NCBI RefSeq assembly: GCF_002217285.1
Contig: NZ_MUGW01000016.1
Location: forward strand, 79,437-143,436
Length of the DNA: 64,000 bases
Direction of reading: 5' to 3'
DNA from: Flavobacterium hercynium
GTDB lineage: Bacteria; Bacteroidota; Bacteroidia; Flavobacteriales; Flavobacteriaceae
Under the pieces are notes generated by a model, which saw only the letters and a program-made list of their open reading frames with translations, made no database searches and was not told the DNA's origin. Shown here piece after piece: positions 8,531-16,774 of this stretch; positions within the stretch are counted from its first letter, which is position 1; each line of letters begins with the position of its first letter. The translations under genes were made by a program, and so were the position numbers.

Positions 8531-9094
8531 TTACAAGAATTTATATCCTAATGAAAAATTAGAAACGGCAGTTCTTAACTTTCTGCCCGACGGATCGAGA
8601 TCAGTAAATCCGGCCAGATATCTGTAATCAAAAGTTAGTTTCCAGATATCGACACCAACACCGCCAAGAATACTGCTATTGTTACGTTCAATGTCGATGT
8701 AGTTTATGTTGGTGTTTACTTTTACATTAGAATAGCTTTTCCAATTATAACCGGCAAAAACACGAACATTTCCCAGCTTTCCTAACGGAACTACTTTTAG
8801 ACCTGCCAGTATTGTAGCATCAGTTCCGGTAAGTTCATATTCTGTTTCGCTAATACCAGTCTGAGAAACATTAAATTTTGATTTAACGTATCCAATTTCG
8901 GCCTGACCGTAAAAACTCAATAAATTAACTCTTGCAAATCCGCCAATACCCATTCCGGTTCCGGCACTTTTAGAACTAAAGTCGTCAGATATAGGTGATG
9001 TAATATTATACGAAACCTGTGGTCCAAATTGTATCAATTGCGCAAAACCATTTGCACTGATACATAGTAAAATAGAGATGATAATTCTTTTCAT
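8531..9094 (-). CDS. Outer-membrane beta-barrel protein (PorT/OmpW-like size class)
   Basis: 187 residues with a signal peptide (ending NGFAQ), then alternating hydrophobic/polar strands with many glycines and aromatics, ending in the strand FSLGYKFL with a terminal leucine. This is the pattern of small 8-stranded outer-membrane barrels of the outer membrane protein beta-barrel family in Bacteroidota. No catalytic motif is seen. It is monocistronic and convergent with the C1q-like array. Its ligand or role cannot be inferred. Confidence 0.75.
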   Translation of the reverse strand: MKRIIISILLCISANGFAQLIQFGPQVSYNITSPISDDFSSKSAGTGMGIGGFARVNLLSFYGQAEIGYVKSKFNVSQTGISETEYELTGTDATILAGLKVVPLGKLGNVRVFAGYNWKSYSNVKVNTNINYIDIERNNSSILGGVGVDIWKLTFDYRYLAGFTDLDPSGRKLRTAVSNFSLGYKFL

Positions 9095-9200
9095 GAGATA
9101 ATAATTTAGTTTAGTATAAAATTAAATATTTTCATTAAAAATAGAGCGATTTATCTTGCTTATTTATAATAATTAAAGTAGGAAATTACATTAAATTGTG

Positions 9201-9208
9201 TAAATTTG
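9201..9208 (+). promoter_or_regulatory. Bacteroidota -7 box upstream of the GNAT gene
   Basis: TAAATTTG fits TAnnTTTG and lies 20 bases before the ATG at 9228. No good -33 box is visible. Confidence 0.5.
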
Positions 9209-9227
9209 AATACAAACTATTTGCAAT

Positions 9228-9632
9228 ATGATAATCAAAGAAATAAATGCCTCAGAAACCTGGCAAATCAGACATAGTGTAATGTGGCCAGACCAGCCTT
9301 TAGAATTTGTACAATTAGAAGAAGATGAATCTGGATTGCACTATGGTGCTTTTGTAAATGAGTCTCTTGTTTCAATTGTTTCGTGTTTTATTCAGGATGA
9401 TGAAATGCAATTTCGTAAATTAGCAACAGTAGAAAATTATCAAGATCAGGGAATTGCCTCCAAACTATTGGTGTACGTCTTTGAAGAAGCAAGAGAAAAA
9501 AAAGTAAAGAGAATTTGGTGCAATGCAAGAGTTGCTAAAAAAAAGTTCTACGAAAAATTTGGAATGGAAGATCTTAAACAAACTTTTATCAAAGAAGGAC
9601 AGGAATTTACTATTATGGAAGTTTTGCTCTAA
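9228..9632 (+). CDS. GNAT family N-acetyltransferase
   Basis: 134 residues covering one complete GNAT fold. Motif A, which binds the acetyl-CoA pyrophosphate, is visible as FRKLATVENYQDQGIASKLL with the Q/RxxGxG/A loop at Q72-A77. The C-terminal strand region has the typical CNARVAKKKFYEKFGM (motif B, with the aromatic pair near the CoA). It is a cytoplasmic enzyme that transfers acetyl from acetyl-CoA to an amine; the acceptor cannot be told. It has its own -7 box and no operon partner. Confidence 0.88.
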   Translation: MIIKEINASETWQIRHSVMWPDQPLEFVQLEEDESGLHYGAFVNESLVSIVSCFIQDDEMQFRKLATVENYQDQGIASKLLVYVFEEAREKKVKRIWCNARVAKKKFYEKFGMEDLKQTFIKEGQEFTIMEVLL

Positions 9633-9769
9633 AACACCTTAAAATCAGACTGCTGTTAAAAGAAATAAAAGGACTGCTTAGAAGAAAACGTTTTCGCTGA
9701 TTTAACACATGTTAAGACTTTCTTATTTTATTTTTTTTATTCCGATCTTTTATTACTTTCGCATCGAAT

Positions 9770-10144
9770 ATGAGAAAGTTAATAGTATTTTTAGCATTTA
9801 TGAATTTCCTTCTGCTAGGCGGAGGGCAATATCTCAATGCTGAAACACACTCTCATCCTCATCTTGAAAAAAGACACCGCATTAAATTTACTAATCAGGA
9901 AAAAGGCACTTCTATAATTGAAGAAGCCAATCTTGATACTGATGAAGAGCATTTTGGTAATGACGATCTAAATGATAAAATTGTCGTTAAATCATTTACA
10001 GCAAATTATAGCTTAGTAAATGATTTGTATTTGACATTCTCATGTCACAATGCATCAAACTCTTATAGTCTTTTTGAAATTCTAGGACCATCTTGTGGTC
10101 AGTCAAATCCAATTTATCTTACTCAACGAGTTTTAAGAATCTGA
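9770..10144 (+). CDS. Small secreted His-rich protein of unknown function, next to the RND operon
   Basis: 124 residues. The hydrophobic N-terminus (MRKLIVFLAFMNFLLLGGG) looks like a signal peptide or anchor. It is followed by a His-rich segment HSHPHLEKRH (about 27-37), an acidic middle, and a C-terminal part with two cysteines ending ILGPSCGQSNPIYLTQRVLR. I believe similar small proteins occur beside efflux operons in other flavobacteria, but this is recollection. A one-mismatch -7 box (TACTTTCG, 9754-9761) lies only 8 bases before the ATG, so the transcript could be nearly leaderless. Metal binding by the His cluster is a guess. Confidence 0.65.
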   Translation: MRKLIVFLAFMNFLLLGGGQYLNAETHSHPHLEKRHRIKFTNQEKGTSIIEEANLDTDEEHFGNDDLNDKIVVKSFTANYSLVNDLYLTFSCHNASNSYSLFEILGPSCGQSNPIYLTQRVLRI

Positions 10145-10329
10145 TTGTATTATACATCGGTTACCAATAGCGTGATCTTGTATAAGTATGAGCTGTATTT
10201 TTAGAATACTTCTTATTTTACTTCTTCATTTTTTTTCGGTTCACGTTTTATTCTGGCAACTGGTGATTTTCTGCATCTTAAGGGATTTCTATATCCTTAA
10301 TTCAATAGCTTAATTTCCAAATACATACC

Positions 10330-11412
10330 ATGAAAAAAATTGTCGTTTTAACAGGCTTAATTGCCTTGTTGTGCTTTACCAGTTGTACATCAAAAAAAGA
10401 AAAACCAGAGGAAGAAGAAAAATTTACAGTGACCAGTCCTGTAAAAATAGACACTTCATTTACCAAAGAATATGTATCTCAGATTAAATCGGTACGAAAT
10501 ATCGAATTGCGTGCCCAGGAAAAAGGATTTTTACAAAACATTTATGTTGACGAAGGTCAGTTTGTAAAAGCAGGTCAGATTCTATTTAGAATTATGCCTA
10601 AAGTATATGAAGCGGAATTATTGAAAGCGCAAGCCGAAGAAAAATCTGCTGAGATTGAGTTGCAAAATGCGAAAACATTAGCCGATAAAAATATCGTTTC
10701 ACGCAACGAGCAGGCAGTGGCGCAGTCTAAACTTCAGGCTGCCAGAGCTGAGGTTGCTTTGGCAAAATTACATTTATCATTTACCGAAATCAAAGCACCA
10801 TTTGACGGAACAATAGACAGAATCCCGTTAAAATTAGGCAGTCTTATTGACGAAGGTGAATTGCTGACAAGCCTTTCAGACAACTCACAGATGTTTGCTT
10901 ACTTCAATGTTTCTGAACCGGAATATCTGCAATACCAAACGGAAGTTAAAGACCGTGCAGACAACAAAGTAAGTTTGATTTTAGCAAACGGAAAACCTTT
11001 TGAATACAAAGGAAATGTTGAGGTTATAGAAAGTGAATTTAACAATGAAACCGGAAATATTGCTTTTAGAGCAAGATTCGCCAATTCAGGAAAACTGCTA
11101 AGAAATGGAGAAACAGGACAAGTGCAAATGCTTGTTCCGCTTAAAAATGCCATTGTAATTCCGCAAAAAGCAACCTACGAAATACAGGATAAAAAATACG
11201 TATTTGTTGTAGATAAAAACAACAAAGTAAGTTCAAAAGAAATTTCTATTACAGGTGAAATACCAGATTTGTATGTAGTGAGCAAAGGACTTACAGAAAA
11301 TGATAAAATTTTACTTGATGGAGTTCAGAAAGTAAAAGAGAATGACAAAATTAAATTTGAATTTCTATCTCCTAAAGTAGTAATGAACAATTTACGCTTA
11401 AAAGCAGAATAG
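10330..11412 (+). CDS. RND efflux periplasmic adaptor (AcrA/MexA-like membrane fusion lipoprotein)
   Basis: 360 residues with a lipoprotein signal (LLCFTSC, Cys19). The domains run in AcrA order: the first beta-barrel strand and the first half of the lipoyl domain (GFLQNIYVDEGQFVKAGQILF), a short alpha-hairpin (about 90-145, rich in A/K/E/Q), the second lipoyl half (FTEIKAPFDGTIDRIPLKLGSLIDEG), the beta-barrel, and a membrane-proximal domain. It bridges the inner-membrane pump and the outer-membrane channel. It is the first gene of an adaptor-pump-channel operon (25 bases to the pump). No repressor gene adjoins, so control cannot be read. Confidence 0.92.
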   Translation: MKKIVVLTGLIALLCFTSCTSKKEKPEEEEKFTVTSPVKIDTSFTKEYVSQIKSVRNIELRAQEKGFLQNIYVDEGQFVKAGQILFRIMPKVYEAELLKAQAEEKSAEIELQNAKTLADKNIVSRNEQAVAQSKLQAARAEVALAKLHLSFTEIKAPFDGTIDRIPLKLGSLIDEGELLTSLSDNSQMFAYFNVSEPEYLQYQTEVKDRADNKVSLILANGKPFEYKGNVEVIESEFNNETGNIAFRARFANSGKLLRNGETGQVQMLVPLKNAIVIPQKATYEIQDKKYVFVVDKNNKVSSKEISITGEIPDLYVVSKGLTENDKILLDGVQKVKENDKIKFEFLSPKVVMNNLRLKAE

Positions 11413-11437
11413 GTTTAATCATTAAAAAAATATAAAA

Positions 11438-14400
11438 ATGTTTAATAAATTTATTCAAAGACCCGTATTGTCGATAGTAATATCGCTTGTGATTGTCTTT
11501 TTGGGAGTACTCTCAGTGTTGGGTTTACCTATCACGCAATTCCCATCTATTTCTCCTCCAATGGTAAATATTACCGTAGATTACCCTGGATCTAATGGAG
11601 AATTAATGATTAAATCTGTAATTATTCCGTTAGAAAGAGCTTTAAATGGTGTTCCCGGAATGAAATATATGACTTCTGATGCCGGAAATGACGGTGAGGC
11701 TAGTATCAAAGTTGTGTTTAATTTAGGAACAGATCCCAATCAGGCTGCTATTAATGTGCAGAATCGTGTAGCTTCTGTGACCAATAAACTTCCACCACTT
11801 GTAGTGAGAGAAGGGGTTAAGATTACACGCGAGGTACCAAGTATGTTGATGTATGTGAATCTTTACAGTACGGACAAAAATACCGACATGAAGTTCTTAT
11901 ACAATTATGCTGATATTAACGTACTTTCTGAACTTAAAAGGGTAAACGGAGTTGGATCAGGTGATATTTTAGGTACACGTGAATATGCAATGCGTATCTG
12001 GTTAAAACCGGATCGTATGTTAGCCTATAAAATTTCTGCTGATGAAGTAATGGAAGCATTATCAAGTCAGAGTTTAGAAGCATCACCTGGAAAAACGGGT
12101 GAAAGTTCCGGTAAACGTTCCCAGGCATTTGAATATGTTTTGAAATATTCAGGACGTTTTACCACCAAAGAACAATATGAAAACATTGTAGTAAAGTCGA
12201 ACAGTAACGGTGAACTTTTACGTTTAAAAGACATTGCCAAAATTGAATTTGGAAGCTCGATGTATGATATTTATTCTAATTTGAATGGCAGACCATCTGC
12301 TGCTATTGTACTAAAACAATCTTTTGGAAGTAATGCGAATCAGGTTATCGAGGATGTAAAAGGCAAATTAGAAACGATAAAGAAAAGATTTCCAAAAGGA
12401 ATGGATTATGAAATTTCGTATGACGTTTCTAAGTTCTTAGATGCTTCTATCGAAAAAGTAATTCACACACTTGTAGAAGCTTTTATCCTGGTAGGATTAG
12501 TTGTATTTCTGTTTTTAGGTGACTGGCGTTCGACCATTATTCCAGCAATTGCTGTACCGGTTTCGCTGATAGGAACCTTTATATTTATGCAGGTTTTTGA
12601 TATTTCATTGAACTTAATTACACTATTTGCTTTAGTGCTCGCGATTGGGGTCGTGGTCGATGATGCGATTGTGGTAATTGAGGCTGTGCATGCTAAGATG
12701 GAAGAAGAACATCTTTCTCCTTTTAAAGCAACAAAGAAAGCAATGCATGAAATTGCAGGAGCTATCATTGCGATTACCTTTTTAATGGCGGCGGTATTTA
12801 TTCCCGTGGCGTTTATGAGCGGACCAGTTGGAGTATTTTACAGACAGTTCTCTATCACGATGGCAACAGCGATTATACTTTCTGGTATTGTGGCTTTGAC
12901 TTTGACACCGGCACTTTGTGCGATGATGTTAAAAAACAATCACGGTAAACCTAAAAAGAAAACCCCTGTAAACATGTTTATAGATGGTTTTAATAATAAG
13001 TTTAACCTTGCTCAGGGTAAATACCAAAACGTATTAGGTAAAATTGTAAACAGAAGAGCGATTACTATTGTAGCCCTTTTAGGCTTTTGTGCAGGAACAT
13101 GGTTAATAAGCAGCAGCGTTCCTTCAGGATTTATCCCGAATGAGGATCAGGGAATGTTCTACGCTATTATTCAGACTCCTCCAGGTTCTTCATTAGAGAG
13201 AACAAATGATATTGCAGTAAGAGTACAAAAAATAGCGGAAAAGATTGAGGGTGTAAAATCAGTTTCTTCTTTAGCAGGTTACGAGATTTTAACTGAAGGT
13301 ACAGGAGCCAATACAGGAACATGTCTTATCAACTTGAAAGACTGGAACGATCGTAAGCAATCTGTACAGGAGATTATGGAGGAACTAGAAGAAAAATGTA
13401 CCGATATTCCGGGTGCTAATATCGAATTCTTTCAGCCACCTGCTGTACCTGGTTACGGAGCTGCGGGAGGTTTTGAACTTCGTTTGCTGGATAAAACAGG
13501 TTCTAATGATTACAAGAAACTAGAAGAGGTTAATAAAGAATTTGTAGAAGAATTAAACAAACGTCCGGAGTTGAATGGAGTGTTTAGTTTCTTTAGTGCT
13601 AGTTTCCCTCAGTTTATGATGAAGGTAGACAATGATTTGGCACAGCAAAAAGGAGTTTCGATCGAAAACGCCATGAACACGTTGTCAACACTTGTTGGAA
13701 GTAACTACGAAATTAGTTTTATCAAGTACGGAATCAATTATAAAGTTATTGTTCAGGCAGCACCGGAATACCGTGCACAGCCAGATGATATTTTAAAATT
13801 GTATGTAAAAAATGATCGTGACGAAATGGTTCCTTTTTCAGCTTTTATGAGATTAGAAAAAGTATACGGACTTTCTGAAATTACCAGACATAATATGTAC
13901 ACTTCTACACAAATTAGTGGTGGAGCTGCAGAAGGTTACAGTAGTGGTACAGCGATTAAAGTAATTCAGGAAGTAGCGGCTAAAAAACTGCCAAGAGGAT
14001 ATGATATTGACTGGGCAGGTATATCTGCCGATCAGGTAGCACAAGGAAATCAGGCAATTTGGGTATTCCTTATTTGTTTAGGATTTGTGTACTTGGTTTT
14101 GGCAGCACAATACGAAAGTTTCATTTTGCCATTATCTGTTATCCTTTCTTTACCTGCGGGTATTTTTGGTGCCTTCTTATTGTTGAAAATCATGGGATTA
14201 GAAAATAATATCTATGCTCAGGTGGCTATGGTTATGCTTATCGGATTATTGGGTAAAAATGCCGTATTGATTGTAGAGTTTGCGATACAGCGACATGCAG
14301 CCGGAAAATCAGTATTTGAATCTGCTATGGAAGGTGCAAAAGAAAGATTCCGTCCTATTTTGATGACTTCGTTTGCCTTTATTGCAGGATTGTTGCCGCT

Positions 14401-14605
14401 TGTTTTTGCTACAGGTCCGGGTAAAATTGGAAACAGAACTATTGGTACCGCAGCAGCCGGAGGTATGCTTATCGGAACTATTTGTGGTGTATTTGTTATT
14501 CCGGGATTGTATTACATTTTTGCGAAAATTGCGGAGAAACACAAATTGACGAAGTATGAAGAAGAAAATCCATTAACTGAAGAAATTGACAACAATCATG
14601 TATAA
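11438..14605 (+). CDS. RND multidrug efflux pump, inner-membrane permease (AcrB/HAE1 type)
   Basis: 1055 residues, the usual AcrB length. It starts FIQRPVLSIVISLVIVFLG (TM1) and has twelve predicted membrane segments in two halves, each with a large periplasmic loop. The proton-relay aspartates of TM4 are present as D408 and D409 in VVVDDAIVVIEAV, and the TM10 lysine is in LIGLLGKNAVLIVEFA. The porter-domain motif PPAVPGYGAAGGFE is typical of HAE1 drug pumps rather than metal pumps. It uses the proton gradient to expel hydrophobic or amphiphilic compounds through the cognate channel. The stop codon overlaps the start of the outer-membrane factor gene by 8 bases. Confidence 0.95.
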   Translation: MFNKFIQRPVLSIVISLVIVFLGVLSVLGLPITQFPSISPPMVNITVDYPGSNGELMIKSVIIPLERALNGVPGMKYMTSDAGNDGEASIKVVFNLGTDPNQAAINVQNRVASVTNKLPPLVVREGVKITREVPSMLMYVNLYSTDKNTDMKFLYNYADINVLSELKRVNGVGSGDILGTREYAMRIWLKPDRMLAYKISADEVMEALSSQSLEASPGKTGESSGKRSQAFEYVLKYSGRFTTKEQYENIVVKSNSNGELLRLKDIAKIEFGSSMYDIYSNLNGRPSAAIVLKQSFGSNANQVIEDVKGKLETIKKRFPKGMDYEISYDVSKFLDASIEKVIHTLVEAFILVGLVVFLFLGDWRSTIIPAIAVPVSLIGTFIFMQVFDISLNLITLFALVLAIGVVVDDAIVVIEAVHAKMEEEHLSPFKATKKAMHEIAGAIIAITFLMAAVFIPVAFMSGPVGVFYRQFSITMATAIILSGIVALTLTPALCAMMLKNNHGKPKKKTPVNMFIDGFNNKFNLAQGKYQNVLGKIVNRRAITIVALLGFCAGTWLISSSVPSGFIPNEDQGMFYAIIQTPPGSSLERTNDIAVRVQKIAEKIEGVKSVSSLAGYEILTEGTGANTGTCLINLKDWNDRKQSVQEIMEELEEKCTDIPGANIEFFQPPAVPGYGAAGGFELRLLDKTGSNDYKKLEEVNKEFVEELNKRPELNGVFSFFSASFPQFMMKVDNDLAQQKGVSIENAMNTLSTLVGSNYEISFIKYGINYKVIVQAAPEYRAQPDDILKLYVKNDRDEMVPFSAFMRLEKVYGLSEITRHNMYTSTQISGGAAEGYSSGTAIKVIQEVAAKKLPRGYDIDWAGISADQVAQGNQAIWVFLICLGFVYLVLAAQYESFILPLSVILSLPAGIFGAFLLLKIMGLENNIYAQVAMVMLIGLLGKNAVLIVEFAIQRHAAGKSVFESAMEGAKERFRPILMTSFAFIAGLLPLVFATGPGKIGNRTIGTAAAGGMLIGTICGVFVIPGLYYIFAKIAEKHKLTKYEEENPLTEEIDNNHV

Positions 14606-16040
14606 ATTTAAATTACAACATAGTATTGCGTTAGGACTTTGTCTTGCTGTGGTGAGTTGCAAAGCGCCTGAAACGGCTACAAGAGAAACACCTAGCAATC
14701 CTGTTCCGGAGTCTTTTAATGTAACCAATGTAAGCAAAGACACCACAAGCATAGCGAGTATTCCATGGAAAACTTTCTTTAAAGATCAAAATCTGGTTAA
14801 TTTGATCGATTTGGCTTTGAAGAATAATCAGGAATTAATGATTACACTACAGGAAATTGAAATTGCTAAGAATGATATTCGTGTCAAAAAAGGGCTTTTG
14901 TTGCCAACAGCAGGAATACGTGCGGGAGCAGGAGTAGAGAAAGTAGGAAGATATACAAGTCAGGGAGCGGGTGATGCTTCGACAGAGATTAAACCGGGAA
15001 AAGAAATGCCGGATCCGCTTGGTGATTTTGCCATTGCTGCTTATGCTAACTGGGAAGTGGATATCTGGAAAAAACTGCGCAATTCTAAAAAAGCAGCGGT
15101 AACAAGATATTTATCTACAGTTGAAGGTAAGAATTTCGTAGTGACAAGTTTAATAGCTGAGATTGCTAATTCCTATTATGAATTACTGGCATTGGACAGT
15201 CAGCTGGATATTGTAAAACAAAATATCGAATTGCAGTCGAATGCGTTAGAAATCGTAAAAGTGCAAAAGCAAGCTGCCAGAGCGACAGAATTGGCAGTTC
15301 AGAAATTTCAGGCTGAGGTTTTAACTTCAAAAAGCCTGGAATTTGATATTCGTCAGCAAATAAAAGAAACAGAAAATAAGATCAACTTTTTGGTTGGGCA
15401 GTATCCGCAGGAAATCAAAAGAGAGCGTACTGACTTTTTAAGTTTGATGCCAGCGGCAGTAAGTTCCGGGATTCCATCTCAATTATTGGCAAACCGTCCG
15501 GATGTAAAACAGGTTGAAATGGAATTAACAGCTTCTAAATTAGATGTAAAAGTAGCACGTGCAGAATTTTATCCTTCATTGGATATTAAAGCAGCAGTAG
15601 GTGTAAATGCTTTTAATCCTTCTTACTTGTTTACTTTTCCAGAATCGATTTTGTATTCTTTAGCAGGAGATATTGTAGCCCCGCTAATAAATAGAAATGC
15701 TATAAAAGCAGAATTTAAAAATGCAAATGCAAGACAGCTTCAGGCTTTGTACAATTATGATAAAACGGTTTTGAATGCATATATAGAAGTTTCGAACCAT
15801 CTTTCTAAAATTGAAAATTTAGAAAAGAGTTATGATTTAAAATCACAGCAGGTTGAGGCATTAAACAGATCTATTGATGTTTCTAATGATTTGTTTAAAT
15901 CAGCACGTGTAGATTATTTCGAAGTATTAATGACCCAGAGAGATGCACTGGAATCTAAGCTGGAATTAATAGAAACGAAGAAAGATCAGCTGAGCGCTAC
16001 AGTCAATGTTTACAAAGATTTAGGTGGCGGCTGGAGATAA
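14598..16040 (+). CDS. Outer-membrane efflux channel lipoprotein (TolC/OprM-like)
   Basis: The ATG at 14598 is chosen over an upstream TTG because it gives a lipoprotein signal (LAVVSC, Cys21) and an 8-base overlap with the pump gene that suggests translational coupling. The 480-residue protein has two outer-membrane factor repeats made of long helices and short barrel strands, with the hallmarks LPTAGIRAGAGVEK, NRPDVKQVEMELTASKLDVKVARAEFYPS and the C-terminal FKSARVDYFEVLMTQRD. It forms the trimeric exit duct of the tripartite pump. A terminator closes the operon. Confidence 0.93.
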   Translation: MYKFKLQHSIALGLCLAVVSCKAPETATRETPSNPVPESFNVTNVSKDTTSIASIPWKTFFKDQNLVNLIDLALKNNQELMITLQEIEIAKNDIRVKKGLLLPTAGIRAGAGVEKVGRYTSQGAGDASTEIKPGKEMPDPLGDFAIAAYANWEVDIWKKLRNSKKAAVTRYLSTVEGKNFVVTSLIAEIANSYYELLALDSQLDIVKQNIELQSNALEIVKVQKQAARATELAVQKFQAEVLTSKSLEFDIRQQIKETENKINFLVGQYPQEIKRERTDFLSLMPAAVSSGIPSQLLANRPDVKQVEMELTASKLDVKVARAEFYPSLDIKAAVGVNAFNPSYLFTFPESILYSLAGDIVAPLINRNAIKAEFKNANARQLQALYNYDKTVLNAYIEVSNHLSKIENLEKSYDLKSQQVEALNRSIDVSNDLFKSARVDYFEVLMTQRDALESKLELIETKKDQLSATVNVYKDLGGGWR

Positions 16041-16065
16041 ATAAAGAGTGTTAATTTGTAGATAG

Positions 16066-16102
16066 AAAAACCTTTCGGAATTGCGATTTCGGAAGGTTTT
16101 TT
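16066..16102 (+). terminator. Terminator of the RND operon
   Basis: An inverted repeat AAACCTT / AAGGTTT with an inner TTCGGAA-rich stem is followed by a T run, 26 bases after the stop. Confidence 0.75.
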
Positions 16103-16244
16103 GCATTTATGTTAATAAAAAAGGGTAAAAAATACGTTTTTACGTCTTAAATATGAATTATGTAAAGGATTTTTAAAATTCTGAAACTTTCATGAAACAC
16201 TTTGTGTCTAATTTAGCCTATATAATTTAAACACAAATCATATC

Positions 16245-16667
16245 ATGAAAAATCGAAAAATATTTTACGTATTAGCTTTAAGCTTTGGACTATTTGCAGC
16301 ATCTTGCAGTAACGACGATAACGAGGGAGAGACAATAATTCCACTCGAAGGAAAATATAACTTGAGTCAGATAGGAGCAGTTGTCAACGGACAGGAAGTA
16401 CTTACTGATGCACCGCAAAATACATCAGGATGTGATAGAGATTACCTACAGCTTAAAATAGACAATACCTTAATTGTTGGGGATTATGACAGTACAGTTT
16501 CGGCTTGTGCATTAACTGAAACAGGAGGAATTTATTCAAGATCGCATAACGATTTAACTACGGTAGTTAATAATATCACGCAAACACAGGATATTATGAA
16601 TTTAACGAATAAAGAGTTAAAATTAAAAGACAAGACTACGGGTGTCATTACCGTATATACTAGATAA
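16245..16667 (+). CDS. Small lipocalin-like lipoprotein
   Basis: 140 residues with a clear lipobox (LFAASC, Cys21) followed by an Asp/Asn/Glu linker (SNDDNEGE), a pattern linked to surface export of lipoproteins in Bacteroidota. The body (LEGKYNLSQIGAVVNGQEV, two cysteines, then short strands ending ELKLKDKTTGVITVYTR) resembles the lipocalin-like domain family common in Flavobacterium. No ligand can be proposed. A possible promoter lies at 16201-16228 (TTTG, then a TATAATTT box). It is convergent with the histidine kinase gene. Confidence 0.75.
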   Translation: MKNRKIFYVLALSFGLFAASCSNDDNEGETIIPLEGKYNLSQIGAVVNGQEVLTDAPQNTSGCDRDYLQLKIDNTLIVGDYDSTVSACALTETGGIYSRSHNDLTTVVNNITQTQDIMNLTNKELKLKDKTTGVITVYTR

Positions 16668-16725
16668 TCTATTTTATTTATTTATTTATTTTCCAAATCC
16701 TTAATCTCTCTGGGTTAAGGTTGAG

Positions 16726-16762
16726 AACGGAAACAGCTGTAAAAGTTGTTTCCGTTTTTTTA
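16726..16762. terminator. Terminator between convergent genes
   Basis: A 10-bp stem (AACGGAAACA at 16726-16735, TGTTTCCGTT at 16747-16756) with T and A flanks serves the lipoprotein gene and possibly the opposite kinase gene. Confidence 0.8.
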
Positions 16763-16774
16763 TTTGTAAATCCT

